From assembly GCF_009883635.2 (NCBI RefSeq), contig NZ_CP026115.2:4154001-4218000 (forward strand): a DNA stretch of 64,000 nt, written 5' to 3'. Shown piece after piece: positions 44,812 through 56,207 of the stretch; positions within the stretch are counted from its first letter, which is position 1; every line of letters begins with the position of its first letter. Made by a program: the position numbers and the translations under genes. The notes beneath the pieces are model-generated. The model saw only the letters and a list, made by a program, of their open reading frames with translations. It searched no databases and had not been told where the DNA came from. The DNA is from Pseudomonas putida (GTDB lineage Bacteria; Pseudomonadota; Gammaproteobacteria; Pseudomonadales; Pseudomonadaceae).

Positions 44812-45567
44812 ATGGCGACGGAGCGGGAAGAGAAGCTGTTGGCCCGGGTCGAGGATGCCTTTGGCGTCATCAGCGTGTACGAGGTGGAGGATTACCGCTT
44901 CCTCGAGTTCGGCGATGCCATCGAGCAGAGCTGCGTGTTCACCGCCGACCCGAGTTGGCTGGAGTACGACTACACCCGCGCCATGCTGGTCGGCGCGCTG
45001 TGCCACGAACAGCCGGAGAGTGCGCTGTTTCTCGGCCTGGGCGCCGGCACCCTGACCCAGGCCTGCATGAAGTTCCTGCCGCTGGAAGACATCGAGGCCA
45101 TCGAGCTGCGTGCGGACGTGCCGCGCCTGGCCATGGAATACATGGGGCTGGACGATGACCCGCGGCTGTACGTTCGCATTGGCGACGCCCTGGAGTTGCT
45201 GCCCACGGCAGAGCAGGCCGACCTGCTGTTCGTCGACCTCTATACCGACTACGGGCCGGGCGTCGGGCACCTGGCGTGGAAGTTCCTCGAGAACTGCCAG
45301 AAGAAACTCAACCCGGGTGGCTGGCTGGTGATCAACCAGTGGGCCAACGACGACGGCAAGCCGCTGGGCGCGGCGCTGTTGCGCGGGTTGTACCACCGGC
45401 ATTACTGGGAGCTGCCGGTGAAGGAGGGCAATGTGATCCTGCTGGTGCCGGCGGACCTGGACCAGCAACTGGACCTCGACGGCCTGCGGGCGCGGGCCGA
45501 GGCCCTGGCTCCACGCCTGGGGTATAGACTGGAAGGATTGATCCGCGAGATTCGGCCTGCTACTTGA
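44812..45567 (+). CDS. Spermidine-synthase-like methyltransferase-fold protein
   Basis: 251 residues. N-terminal beta part ([37 protein letters not shown]), then a Rossmann domain with [11 protein letters not shown], an acidic end of strand 2 (IEAIELR) and [13 protein letters not shown]. This is the SpeE-like group without obvious spermidine-synthase catalytic Asp-x-Thr-Asp pattern in full, so the substrate is uncertain. The start ATG has AGGT nearby. It is divergent from the DAHP synthase gene. Confidence 0.85.
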   Translation: MATEREEKLLARVEDAFGVISVYEVEDYRFLEFGDAIEQSCVFTADPSWLEYDYTRAMLVGALCHEQPESALFLGLGAGTLTQACMKFLPLEDIEAIELRADVPRLAMEYMGLDDDPRLYVRIGDALELLPTAEQADLLFVDLYTDYGPGVGHLAWKFLENCQKKLNPGGWLVINQWANDDGKPLGAALLRGLYHRHYWELPVKEGNVILLVPADLDQQLDLDGLRARAEALAPRLGYRLEGLIREIRPAT

Positions 45568-45581
45568 GGCCGCGTCGCCTG

Positions 45582-45647
45582 CTTCGCGGGGCAAGCCCGC
45601 TCCTACAGGTTGAGGTGCGCCTGTAGGAGCGGGCTTGTCCCGCGAAG
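45582..45647. repeat. REP pair
   Basis: CTTCGCGGGGCAAGCCCGCT at 45582-45609 pairs with 45620-45647 (one mismatch, GGGGC versus GTCCC) around a 10-bp loop. It follows the SpeE-like gene. Confidence 0.9.
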
Positions 45648-45753
45648 GGCGCGATGCGGTGTTACAGAAAAACGATTCAGCGGCCTCGGATTGATGGCTC
45701 GATACTGGCTAACCGGCCAGAAAAATTTACTCACTCCCCACTATTATTTCGGG

Positions 45754-45977
45754 TATAGTACGCGCCGGTCTTTTAGCGGACCTCAAAATCAGGTGGTGCA
45801 AATCCTCCGAGTCCAGCTTCGGCTGCACGTCCGCTAGGCGGACCTTCCCAAAGTTTTCTTTTTCAATCGTTTTCGCAAATCCCCGCCGACAAAGCTGCCT
45901 GGGTGACCGTTCCGGTCTTTCAAGGCATGTGCAGCTTTGCAGCATGGGTCTTTGCGGATGCACTTAGAGGCAGACCC
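45754..45977 (+). promoter_or_regulatory. Promoter and long structured 5' leader of the DEAD-box helicase gene
   Basis: A TATAGT at 45754-45759 is the likely -10 (weak -35 at TCACTC). About 215 nt then precede the ATG. The leader contains several inverted repeats: AGCGGAC (45774-45780) with GTCCGCT (45831-45837), and AAAGCTGC (45891-45898) with GCAGCTTT (45931-45938) enclosing a GACCG/CGGTC hairpin at 45905-45917. Cold-shock helicase genes are known for long leaders that control translation; a similar role is inferred. Confidence 0.6.
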
Positions 45978-47669
45978 ATGACCCAGGAAACCGGCGGCTT
46001 CGCCGCTCTCGATCTTAATCCGAACATTGTTGCTGCCGTTCTGGCTACCGGCTACGAAGAGCCGTCCGCCATTCAGCAACAATCGATCCCGATCATCCTC
46101 GCCGGTCACGACATGATCGGCCAGGCGCAGACTGGCACCGGCAAGACCGCTGCCTTCGCCCTGCCGATCCTCAACAAGATCGATGTGAGCAAGCGCGAAC
46201 CGCAAGCCCTGATCCTGGCGCCAACCCGTGAGTTGGCGCTGCAAGTAGCCACCGCTTTCGAAACCTACGCCAAGCAGATGCCAGGCGTTAACGTGGTGGC
46301 CGTTTACGGTGGTGCCCCGATGGGCCCACAGCTGCGTGCCATTCGCAACGGCGCGCAAATCGTCGTCGCTACCCCGGGCCGCCTGTGCGACCACCTGCGT
46401 CGTGACGAGAAAGTCCTGTCGACCGTGCAGTACCTGGTACTGGACGAAGCCGACGAAATGCTCAAGCTGGGCTTCATGGACGACCTCGAAGTGATCTTCG
46501 ATGCCATCCCGGCCAGCCGCCAGACCGTACTGTTCTCCGCAACCCTGCCGTCGTCGATCCGCTCGATCGCCGAACGCCACCTGCGCGAGCCCAAGCACGT
46601 CAAGATCCAGAGCAAGACCCAGACCGTTACCGCGATCGAGCAGGCCCACCTGATGGTCCACGCCGACCAGAAGATCCCGGCTGTTCTGCGTCTGCTGGAA
46701 GTCGAAGAGTTCGACGCGCTGATCGCCTTCGTGCGCACCAAGCAAGCCACCCTGGACCTGGCCGCCGCGCTGGAAGCCAAGGGCTACAAGGCTGCTGCGC
46801 TGAACGGCGACATCGCCCAGAACCAGCGTGAGCGCGTGATCGACTCGCTGAAGGATGGCCGCCTGGACATCGTCGTCGCCACCGACGTCGCTGCCCGTGG
46901 TCTGGACGTACCGCGCATCACTCACGTGTTCAACGTCGACATGCCGTACGATCCTGAGTCCTACGTGCACCGTATCGGCCGTACCGGCCGTGCCGGTCGT
47001 GATGGCCGTGCGCTGCTGCTGGTCACCCCGCGTGAGCGCCGCATGCTGCAGGTGATCGAGCGCGTGACCGGGCAGAAGGTTGCCGAAGCCCGTCTGCCGA
47101 ACGCCCAGGCTGTACTGGACGCCCGCATCAAGAAGCTGACCAACAGCCTGGCGCCGCTGGTTGCCGAAGCAGAAGCCACCCATGGCGAACTGTTCGACCG
47201 CCTGACTGCCGACCTCGGCTGCAGCGCGCGTGCCCTGGCTTCGGCCCTGCTGCGCAAGGCCACCAACGGCCAAGCGCTGGACCTGGCCGCCGTAGAGCGC
47301 GAGCAGCCACTGGTGCCAAGCTTCGCCCCGCGTGGCGAGCGTACCGAGCGTGGTGAGCGCAGCGACCGTGGTGATCGTGGCGACCGTGGTGGTGACCGCG
47401 AGCGTCGTGCGCCAATGCCGCTGGCCGAAGGCCGTGTGCGTTGCCGTACCGCCCTGGGTGCCCGTGACGGTATCGCCGCCAAGAACCTGCTGGGCGCGAT
47501 CCTCAACGAAGGTGGCCTGGCCCGTGACGCCATTGGCCGCATCCAGGTGCGCGACAGCTTCAGCCTGATCGAGCTGCCGGAAGATGGCCTGGAGAAGCTG
47601 CTGACCAAGCTCAAGGACACTCGTGTGGCCGGCAAGCAGCTGAAGCTGCGCCGCTACCGCGAAGATTGA
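45978..47669 (+). CDS. deaD: DEAD-box ATP-dependent RNA helicase (DeaD/CsdA type)
   Basis: 563 residues from ATG 45978. Walker A AQTGTGKT at 50-57, DEAD at 156-159, SAT in LFSATLP, and the C-terminal helicase lobe with ARGLDVPRITHV and HRIGRTGRAGRDG. A Q motif (PSAIQQQSIP) precedes. Residues about 455-485 are Arg/Gly/Asp-rich (GERTERGERSDRGDRGDRGG) and the last 75 form a DbpA-type RNA-binding domain (GARDGIAAKNLLGAILNEGG). It unwinds RNA in ribosome assembly and mRNA decay, chiefly in cold. A long leader and a strong terminator flank it. Confidence 0.95.
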   Translation: MTQETGGFAALDLNPNIVAAVLATGYEEPSAIQQQSIPIILAGHDMIGQAQTGTGKTAAFALPILNKIDVSKREPQALILAPTRELALQVATAFETYAKQMPGVNVVAVYGGAPMGPQLRAIRNGAQIVVATPGRLCDHLRRDEKVLSTVQYLVLDEADEMLKLGFMDDLEVIFDAIPASRQTVLFSATLPSSIRSIAERHLREPKHVKIQSKTQTVTAIEQAHLMVHADQKIPAVLRLLEVEEFDALIAFVRTKQATLDLAAALEAKGYKAAALNGDIAQNQRERVIDSLKDGRLDIVVATDVAARGLDVPRITHVFNVDMPYDPESYVHRIGRTGRAGRDGRALLLVTPRERRMLQVIERVTGQKVAEARLPNAQAVLDARIKKLTNSLAPLVAEAEATHGELFDRLTADLGCSARALASALLRKATNGQALDLAAVEREQPLVPSFAPRGERTERGERSDRGDRGDRGGDRERRAPMPLAEGRVRCRTALGARDGIAAKNLLGAILNEGGLARDAIGRIQVRDSFSLIELPEDGLEKLLTKLKDTRVAGKQLKLRRYRED

Positions 47670-47682
47670 TCCTGACGCAATG

Positions 47683-47716
47683 AAAAAATCCCCGGCCTAG
47701 GTCGGGGATTTTTTTT
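47683..47716 (+). terminator. Intrinsic terminator after deaD
   Basis: AAAAAATCCCCG pairs with CGGGGATTTTTT around a short loop, 13 bp past the stop; symmetrical, so it may serve the convergent gene too. Confidence 0.92.
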
Positions 47717-47738
47717 GCTTGCCCCGCGAAAGGGCCCT

Positions 47739-48491
47739 TCAGTCGAACCGGTAAATGTCCATCCCCAGCGCCCCCAGTGTGAAGCCCTGGTGCACGATCC
47801 CGAACCTGTCCCCAGCCCCCAGGGCAAAGAACAGCGGCAGGAAATGCTCATCACTGGGATGGTTGCGCGCTGCAAACGGCGCCTGTTTGCGGTAATCCAG
47901 CAGCGCCGCCTGGTCATCTGCTTTCAGCCGCTCCACCACCCAGTCCCGGAACGCCAGCGCCCAAGGCTCGATCACATCCGGCCCGGCATGCCAGTCCAGT
48001 TCACCCAGGTTGTGCGTGATGCTGCCGGACCCCACCAGCAAAATGCCTTCAGCACGCAACCCAGCCAGCGCCTTGCCTATCTTGACCTGCAACCCTGGCC
48101 CCATCTGGCTGGGCAACGAAACCTGTATCAGCGGAATGCCCGCATCCGGGTACATCAACGACAGCGGCACCCAGGCGCCGTGATCGAACGGTCGCTGCGG
48201 GTCGAGGCGGGCCTGCAACAGTTCAGCGATTCGGCTGGCCAGGGCTGGTTCGCCAGGCGCCGGGTACTGCACTGCGTACAGCGCCGGCGGGAAGCCGTAG
48301 AAGTCGTGCCAGGTCTCCGGCTGCGCGCCGCTGGTCACCAGCAGCTCGCGGCTTTCCCAGTGCGCTGACACCACCACGATCGCTTTCGGCCGTGGCAGGG
48401 CGTTGGCCAGCCCGGCCAATGCCGGCCCGCTGGCGCCGGGTTGCAAGGCGAGCATGGGGGAACCGTGGGAAATGAACAGGCTGGGCAGCAT
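47739..48491 (-). CDS. LigB-type extradiol ring-cleavage dioxygenase (DODA/YgiD-like)
   Basis: 250 residues from ATG 48491. Metal ligands expected of the class III extradiol fold are seen: SLFISHGSPML, VVVSAHWESREL, and the C-terminal NHPSDEHFLPLFFALGAG; GSITHNLGELDW carries another conserved His. E. coli YgiD of this family opens the ring of DOPA with Zn or Fe. The aromatic substrate here is unknown. Cytosolic. Divergent from tpm, 105 bp between. Confidence 0.9.
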   Translation of the reverse strand: MLPSLFISHGSPMLALQPGASGPALAGLANALPRPKAIVVVSAHWESRELLVTSGAQPETWHDFYGFPPALYAVQYPAPGEPALASRIAELLQARLDPQRPFDHGAWVPLSLMYPDAGIPLIQVSLPSQMGPGLQVKIGKALAGLRAEGILLVGSGSITHNLGELDWHAGPDVIEPWALAFRDWVVERLKADDQAALLDYRKQAPFAARNHPSDEHFLPLFFALGAGDRFGIVHQGFTLGALGMDIYRFD

Positions 48492-48595
48492 GACGTGGGG
48501 TCCTGAGGGGTTAAGATGCAATCATCTTCGATCAAGTACAGATCGAAATCCAAACCAAGTTTTACCCTCAATCCATCTAAAAATCGGGAGTGATC

Positions 48596-49246
48596 ATGGA
48601 ACCAGCGTTCTGGCAAAAGCGATGGGCAGATAACCAGATCGGTTTTCACCGCACGGACGTCAACCCTTTCTTGCTGGCGCACTGGCCCAGGCTGGCGCTA
48701 GCCGAGGGCACGCGCGTGCTGGTGCCGTTGTGCGGCAAGAGCCTGGACATGGCCTGGCTGGCAGGGCAGGGGCACCGGGTGCTGGGTGTGGAGCTGTCGC
48801 GGCGGGCGGTCGAGGACTTTTTCCGTGAGCAGGGGCTGACGGCGCAGGTCTCGACGCAGGGGGCTTTCGAAGTCTGGCGCAGTGCTGATGTGGAAATCTG
48901 GTGTGGCGATTTCTTTGCCTTGCAGGCGCAGGATGTGGCTGATTGCAGAGGGCTCTACGACCGTGCTGCGGTGATTGCCTTGCCATCGCAGATGCGGGCA
49001 CGCTACATGGCGCACCTGTCGAAGGTGCTGCCAGCAGGCTGTCAGGGGCTGCTCCTGACCATGGATTACGATCAGCAACTGCTGGACGGGCCGCCGTTTT
49101 CGGTGCCGGATGCCGAAGTGCTCCAGGGCTATGCGGGGGGCAAGGTGCAGGTGCTGGATGAGCGGGAGGTTATCGAAGAAAGCCCGAAATTCCTCCAGGC
49201 AGGTGTCGCGAGCGTGCTGGAGCGGGTGTATCAGGTAACGTTCTGA
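48596..49246 (+). CDS. tpm: Thiopurine S-methyltransferase (TPMT-like)
   Basis: 216 residues from ATG 48596, with CGGGAG just upstream; GTG 48590 is in frame but inside the binding site. MEPAFWQKRWADNQIGFHRTD, VLVPLCGKSLDMAWLAGQGH (SAM site) and GVELSRRAVEDFF, then WCGDFFAL and DRAAVIALP are family features. Bacterial TPMTs in Pseudomonas methylate selenite and tellurite in addition to aromatic thiols. Cytosolic. A terminator follows. Confidence 0.95.
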   Translation: MEPAFWQKRWADNQIGFHRTDVNPFLLAHWPRLALAEGTRVLVPLCGKSLDMAWLAGQGHRVLGVELSRRAVEDFFREQGLTAQVSTQGAFEVWRSADVEIWCGDFFALQAQDVADCRGLYDRAAVIALPSQMRARYMAHLSKVLPAGCQGLLLTMDYDQQLLDGPPFSVPDAEVLQGYAGGKVQVLDEREVIEESPKFLQAGVASVLERVYQVTF

Positions 49247-49251
49247 TCAGC

Positions 49252-49279
49252 AAAAAGGGCGACCGAAGTCGCCCTTTTC
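49252..49279 (+). terminator. Intrinsic terminator between tpm and htpX
   Basis: AAAAGGGCGAC-CGAA-GTCGCCCTTTTC, a perfect 11-bp stem with flanking A and T runs, so usable in both directions for the convergent tpm and htpX genes. Confidence 0.92.
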
Positions 49280-49292
49280 TTTACCGTTTGCA

Positions 49293-50180
49293 TCAACCGC
49301 GGCGGCGCAGGGCCTCGATGCGGTCTTCCAGCGGCGGGTGGCTCATCAGCAGGCCGGCCAGGCCATGCTTGAGGCCGCCATTGATGCCGAAGGCCTTCAT
49401 GGTGTCGGGCATGTGCACCGGCAGGCCTTGTTCCACGCGCAGGCGCTGCAGGGCGCCGATCATTGCAGCGGTACCGGCCAGTTGCGCACCGGCTTCGTCG
49501 GCACGGTACTCGCGGCGGCGCGAGAACCACATGACGATCATGCTGGCGAGGATGCCGAGGATCAGCTCGGCGACGATGGTCGCCACGTAGTAGGCAATGC
49601 CCTGGCCTTCTTCGTTCTTGAAAATCACTTTGTCGACGAAGTTGCCGATGATGCGGGCGAAGAACATCACGAAGGTGTTCACCACGCCCTGCACCAGCGC
49701 CAGGGTGACCATGTCACCGTTGGCCACGTGGCCTATTTCGTGGGCCAGCACGGCGCGCACTTCATCGGGCGAGAAGCGCTCCAGCAGGCCCTGGGATACG
49801 GCTACCAGCGCGTCGTTGCGGTTCCAGCCAGTGGCGAAGGCGTTGGCCTCGTAGGCCGGGAAAATGCCCACCTCTGGCATTTTGATGCCCGCTTCGCGGG
49901 ACAGCTCTTCGACCGTTTGCAGCAGCCACTGCTCGTGGCGGGTGCGCGGCTGGCTGATGATCTGGGTGCCGGTGGTCATCTTCGCCATCCACTTGGAGAT
50001 GAACAGCGAGACCAGGGAGCCGGCGAAGCCGAACACGGCGCAGAAGACCAGCAGGCTGCTGAGGTTGAGGTCAACCCCGTTGGCGGCCATGAACCCGTTG
50101 AAGCCGAACAGGCTCAGGGTAATGCTTGCAACCAGCACCACCGCAAGGTTGGTGGCTACAAACAACAGAATGCGCATCAT
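49293..50180 (-). CDS. htpX: Membrane-bound zinc metalloprotease HtpX
   Basis: 295 residues from ATG 50180 ([17 protein letters not shown]). Two N-terminal spans, the zinc motif HEIGH in [13 protein letters not shown], two further spans, then [12 protein letters not shown] supplying the third ligand (Glu). C-terminal [13 protein letters not shown] is typical. It degrades misfolded inner-membrane proteins together with FtsH. The distance from AGGAG to the start is long (about 12). A 217-bp palindromic element stands in the upstream gap. Confidence 0.96.
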   Translation of the reverse strand: MMRILLFVATNLAVVLVASITLSLFGFNGFMAANGVDLNLSSLLVFCAVFGFAGSLVSLFISKWMAKMTTGTQIISQPRTRHEQWLLQTVEELSREAGIKMPEVGIFPAYEANAFATGWNRNDALVAVSQGLLERFSPDEVRAVLAHEIGHVANGDMVTLALVQGVVNTFVMFFARIIGNFVDKVIFKNEEGQGIAYYVATIVAELILGILASMIVMWFSRRREYRADEAGAQLAGTAAMIGALQRLRVEQGLPVHMPDTMKAFGINGGLKHGLAGLLMSHPPLEDRIEALRRRG

Positions 50181-50371
50181 GGTTGTTACGTTCTCCTGAC
50201 GGATGAGTTGTTGCTTACTGCGGGGTATATAAGGTGCCGGCCGCACGGATTCAATCGGGCGACTATTTCAAACTGTGTACGGCGGAGTATGGCAGAGGAA
50301 TTTGCGCGGGCTTTGAGATAGAGCGTTGCAGGATGTAAGAAAAGGCTCATGCCTTGAGATTTTTGGTGGCA

Positions 50372-50588
50372 GTGAGATCGAGCGCCGCCCGCGCGGCGCA
50401 TCGCGAGCTGCGCTCGCTCCTACGTTTGTTTTTGGCCAGTATCGCCGCGCGTCCGCCTTCTTGGTAAGACGCGATATCGCGCCATGCGCCAAGGTGTTCG
50501 CGCGCAAATCCCACAGGAATTTGGCCCGAAACAAACGTAGGAGCGAGCGCAGCTCGCGATGCGCCGCGCGGGCGGCGCTCGATCTCAC
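50372..50588. repeat. Long palindromic element, family A copy 2 (217 bp)
   Basis: Perfect 60-bp terminal arms at 50372-50431 and 50529-50588, beginning GTGAGATCGAGCGCCGCCCG and ending inward with CTACGTTTGTTT. The 97-bp centre is largely the same as in the copy at 32946-33170. The rest of the 434-bp gap between htpX and the aminotransferase gene (50181-50371, 50589-50614) shows nothing else I can support beyond the htpX promoter. Confidence 0.93.
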
Positions 50589-50614
50589 AGACGCCACAAA
50601 AATCCCGTCGAACC

Positions 50615-51826
50615 TTACTGCGAATAAGTCCGCAGGAAGTTGCCAATCCGGCCAATCGCCGCCTCAAGGTCATCCACCCGCGGCAAGGTCACCACGCGGA
50701 AGTGGTCCGGCCACGGCCAGTTGAACGCCGTGCCCTGAACGATCAGCAGCTTTTCCGACAACAGCAGGTCGAGGGCGAACTTCTCGTCGTTCAGAATCGG
50801 GCAGACCTTCGGGTCGATTCGCGGGAATGCATACAGCGCGCCCATCGGCTTAACGCAGCTGACGCCCGGGATCTCGTTGAGCAGCTCGTAGGTGCGGTTG
50901 CGCTGCTCCAGCAGGCGGCCCGGCGGCAGTACCAGGTCGTTGATGCTCTGGTAGCCGCCCAAGGCGGTCTGGATGGCGTGCTGGGCCGGCACGTTGGCGC
51001 ACAGGCGCATGTTGGCCAGCATGTCGATGCCTTCGATGTAGCTCTGGGCGTGGTGCTTAGGCCCGGAGATGATCAGCCAGCCGGAACGGAAGCCAGCCAC
51101 CCGGTACGACTTGGACAGGCCGTTGAAGGTCAGGCACAGCAGGTCCGGGGCCAGCGAGGCGGTGCTGATGTGCACGGCTTCGTCGTAGAGGATCTTGTCG
51201 TAGATCTCGTCGGAGAACACCACCAGGTTGTGCTGGCGCGCCAGTTCCAGCATGCCCAGCAGCAGCTCCCTGGAGTACACCGCGCCCGTCGGGTTGTTCG
51301 GGTTGATGATCACCAGGGCCTTGGTGTTCGGGGTGATCTTGGCCTTGATGTCTTCAAGGTCCGGGAACCAGTCGGCCTGCTCGTCGCACAGGTAGTGCAC
51401 CGGTTTGCCACCGGCCAGGCTCACCGCGGCGGTCCAAAGCGGGTAGTCGGGGGCCGGGATCAGCACTTCATCGCCGTTGTTCAGCAGCGCCTGCATGGAC
51501 ATCACGATCAGCTCGGAGACACCGTTGCCGAGGTAGATGTCCTCGATGGTGACGCCTTCGATTTCCTTTTGCTGGCAGTACTGCATCACTGCCTTGCGCG
51601 CGCTGAACAGGCCCTTGGAATCGCTGTAGCCCTGGGCGGTGGGCAGGTTGCGGATCACATCCTGGAGGATTTCGTCCGGCGCCTCGAAGCCAAACGGCGC
51701 CGGGTTGCCGATGTTCAGCTTGAGGATGCGGTGGCCTTCCTCTTCCAGGCGTTTGGCGTGCTTGAGCACTGGGCCGCGAATGTCGTAGCAGACATTGGCG
51801 AGCTTGTTCGATTTGCTGAACTGCAT
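50615..51826 (-). CDS. alaA: Alanine/glutamate-pyruvate aminotransferase (AlaA-like)
   Basis: 403 residues from ATG 51826. MQFSKSNKLANVCYDIRGPV and LNIGNPAPFGFEAPDEI are the start of AlaA-type enzymes. PLP lysine K239 is in FNGLSKSYRVAGFRSGW; INPNNPTGAVYS and FRVVTLPRVDDL complete the fold-type I pattern. It transfers the amino group between alanine and 2-oxoglutarate. The frame is open upstream to 51934, but that part lacks a binding site and family resemblance. Divergent from msrB. Confidence 0.93.
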   Translation of the reverse strand: MQFSKSNKLANVCYDIRGPVLKHAKRLEEEGHRILKLNIGNPAPFGFEAPDEILQDVIRNLPTAQGYSDSKGLFSARKAVMQYCQQKEIEGVTIEDIYLGNGVSELIVMSMQALLNNGDEVLIPAPDYPLWTAAVSLAGGKPVHYLCDEQADWFPDLEDIKAKITPNTKALVIINPNNPTGAVYSRELLLGMLELARQHNLVVFSDEIYDKILYDEAVHISTASLAPDLLCLTFNGLSKSYRVAGFRSGWLIISGPKHHAQSYIEGIDMLANMRLCANVPAQHAIQTALGGYQSINDLVLPPGRLLEQRNRTYELLNEIPGVSCVKPMGALYAFPRIDPKVCPILNDEKFALDLLLSEKLLIVQGTAFNWPWPDHFRVVTLPRVDDLEAAIGRIGNFLRTYSQ

Positions 51827-52004
51827 GATGTGGTCCCGATTGAGAATACGCACTGCGGCCCTCTGCGAAACGTTCGAAAGGTTTGAAAGGGCAGGAAGCG
51901 GGTGCCAGACTGGAAGCCTTGCACACGAAGCCAACTAATATACGTGCCACCCGCGTTACGGAAAAGACGGCGCGAGGTGAAATTCAGCCTGCCGAGGTCC
52001 CCAC

Positions 52005-52406
52005 ATGCAAAAGATCGACAAGACACTTGAAGAATGGCGCGAAATGCTCGATCCCGCCCAGTATCAGGTGTGCCGCCTCAAGGGCACCGAACGGCCGTTC
52101 AGCGGCAAGTACAACAGCGAGCGCCGCGCCGGCGTGTACCACTGCATCTGCTGTGACCTGGCGCTGTTCGACTCGCAGACCAAGTTCGATTCCGGCTGCG
52201 GCTGGCCGAGCTTCTATGCGCCGATTGAAGAGAGCGCGATGATCGAAATCCGCGACACCTCCCACGGCATGATCCGCACCGAGGTCACCTGCGCCCAGTG
52301 CGACGCGCACCTGGGCCACGTGTTCCCCGACGGCCCGCCACCGACTGGCCTGCGCTACTGCATCAACTCAGTATGCCTGGACTTCAAACCCCGCGACGGA
52401 GCCTGA
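52005..52406 (+). CDS. msrB: Peptide methionine-(R)-sulfoxide reductase
   Basis: 133 residues. Four zinc-binding cysteines in CICCDLALF and [16 protein letters not shown], and the catalytic Cys in [24 protein letters not shown] is the substrate pocket. It repairs oxidised methionine (R form) in proteins. The gpx start is 2 bp after its stop, so both form a peroxide-repair operon. No periplasmic signal. Confidence 0.97.
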   Translation: MQKIDKTLEEWREMLDPAQYQVCRLKGTERPFSGKYNSERRAGVYHCICCDLALFDSQTKFDSGCGWPSFYAPIEESAMIEIRDTSHGMIRTEVTCAQCDAHLGHVFPDGPPPTGLRYCINSVCLDFKPRDGA

Positions 52407-52408
52407 AA

Positions 52409-52886
52409 ATGGCCGGATCGATGCTGGACATCCCCTGCGTGACCCTGGGCGGCGAGCAGAAAAAGCTCGGCGACTTCGCCGGCAAGGCGCTGCTGGTGGT
52501 CAACACCGCCAGCCAGTGCGGCTTCACCCCGCAGTACAAGGGCCTTGAGCAGTTGTGGCGGGACTACCGCGAGCGCGGCCTGGTGGTGCTGGGCTTCCCT
52601 TGCAACCAGTTTGGCAAGCAGGAGCCGGGTGATGCGCGGAACATCGCGCAGTTCTGCGAGGCCAATTTCGGCGTGAGTTTCCCGCTGTTCCGCAAGATCG
52701 AGGTCAACGGCCCAGGCGCCCACCCGCTGTTCGTCGAACTCAAGCAGCGCGCCCCTGGCCTGTTGGGCACGCAGAAGATCAAATGGAACTTCACCAAGTT
52801 CCTGGTCGACCCGGCCAGCGGCAAGGTCACCCGCTACGCGCCGACCACCAAGCCGCAAGCGCTGGAAGCCGACATCGAGCGCCTGC

Positions 52887-52897
<11 letters not shown>
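52409..52897 (+). CDS. Glutathione peroxidase family protein (thioredoxin-dependent type)
   Basis: 162 residues from ATG 52409. Peroxidatic Cys in VVNTASQCGFTPQY, the resolving-type Cys in LGFPCNQFGKQEPG, and WNFTKFLVD as the catalytic Trp-Asn block. The Cys version is normally reduced by thioredoxin rather than glutathione. Cytosolic. Coupled to msrB upstream, and its last 11 nt overlap the end of the convergent kinase gene. Confidence 0.95.
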
Positions 52898-55199
<2,302 letters not shown>

Positions 55200-55317
55200 G
55201 AGTCCCGAGCCGGTTTCACGTCCCTTGCGCTGCGCAAGCATAGCCGATCAGCCCCGGCTGCTGGCGGGCCTGTCACACATTCAGCTTTAAATCTCACCTG
55301 TCTTGCTAGGAGTCGTC

Positions 55318-56205
55318 ATGGACGCTCGCTTGAATGCTTTCCTGGAACGCGCGGAATCGGTGCTGGCGCGTCTCGAACCCTTGTTGCCGGCGCCGCGCCC
55401 GCAGATCGACTGGAGCACCACCCTGGCTGCGCGCTGGCAGCGCGACGGCCGCACGGGCTACCTGATGCCGCTGGACGTCAGCCTGGACATCCGCCTGACT
55501 GACCTGATCGGCGTGGATAAACAGCGCGAGCAGCTGGGCCGCAACACCCATCAGTTCATCAACGGCATGCCGGCCAACCACGCCCTGCTGTGGGGCTCGC
55601 GTGGCACTGGCAAGTCGTCGCTGGTACGCGCCCTGTTGGCCGAGCACGCCGATGCCGGGCTGCGCCTAATCGAGATCGAGCGCGACCACCTGGCCGACCT
55701 GCCGCGCGTCGTCGAGCAGCTGCAAAAGCTGCCGCAGCGCTTCATCCTGTTCTGCGACGACCTGTCGTTCGAAGCCGGGGAGGGCGACTACCGGGTGCTC
55801 AAGAGCGTGCTCGACGGCTCGCTGGAGCAGGCGCCGGACAACGTGCTGCTGTACGCGACGTCCAACCGCCGCCACCTGGTGCCGGAAAAACAGAGCGACA
55901 ACGAAAACTGGAAAATGGTCGACGGCGAGCTGCACCCCAACGAGGCGGTGGAAGACAAGATCGCCCTGTCCGACCGTTTCGGCCTGTGGTTGTCGTTCTA
56001 CCCGTTCAGCCAGGAACACTTCCTTGACGTGGTCGAACACTGGATTGGCCAGTTGGCCCAACCAGCAGGCCTGGCCTGGCAGCGTGACGAAGCCCTGGAA
56101 ATTCTCGCCGTGCGCTGGGCCACCGGGCGCGGCAATCGTAATGGCCGTTGTGCCTATCAGTTCGCCCGCTACTGGGTCGGGCTGCAATTGCTGGAGCAAA
56201 AGTAA
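55318..56205 (+). CDS. AAA+ ATPase of the DUF815 family
   Basis: 295 residues from ATG 55318, with TAGGAGTCGTC before it. Walker A WGSRGTGKSSLVRAL near 98, Walker B RFILFCDDLSFE near 147, and sensor-like LLYATSNRRHLVP; EDKIALSDRFGLWLSFYPF and GNRNGRCAYQFARYW near the end are typical of DUF815. The partner or substrate of these ATPases is not known to me. The next gene (msrC) starts 2 bp after the stop, so they are cotranscribed. Divergent from the SagS-like gene. Confidence 0.88.
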   Translation: MDARLNAFLERAESVLARLEPLLPAPRPQIDWSTTLAARWQRDGRTGYLMPLDVSLDIRLTDLIGVDKQREQLGRNTHQFINGMPANHALLWGSRGTGKSSLVRALLAEHADAGLRLIEIERDHLADLPRVVEQLQKLPQRFILFCDDLSFEAGEGDYRVLKSVLDGSLEQAPDNVLLYATSNRRHLVPEKQSDNENWKMVDGELHPNEAVEDKIALSDRFGLWLSFYPFSQEHFLDVVEHWIGQLAQPAGLAWQRDEALEILAVRWATGRGNRNGRCAYQFARYWVGLQLLEQK

Positions 56206-56207
56206 AC

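Noticed and set aside
45834..47273. A 479-codon open frame on the minus strand opposite deaD
   Set aside because: Antisense shadow; the plus strand encodes a complete DEAD-box helicase with all motifs.
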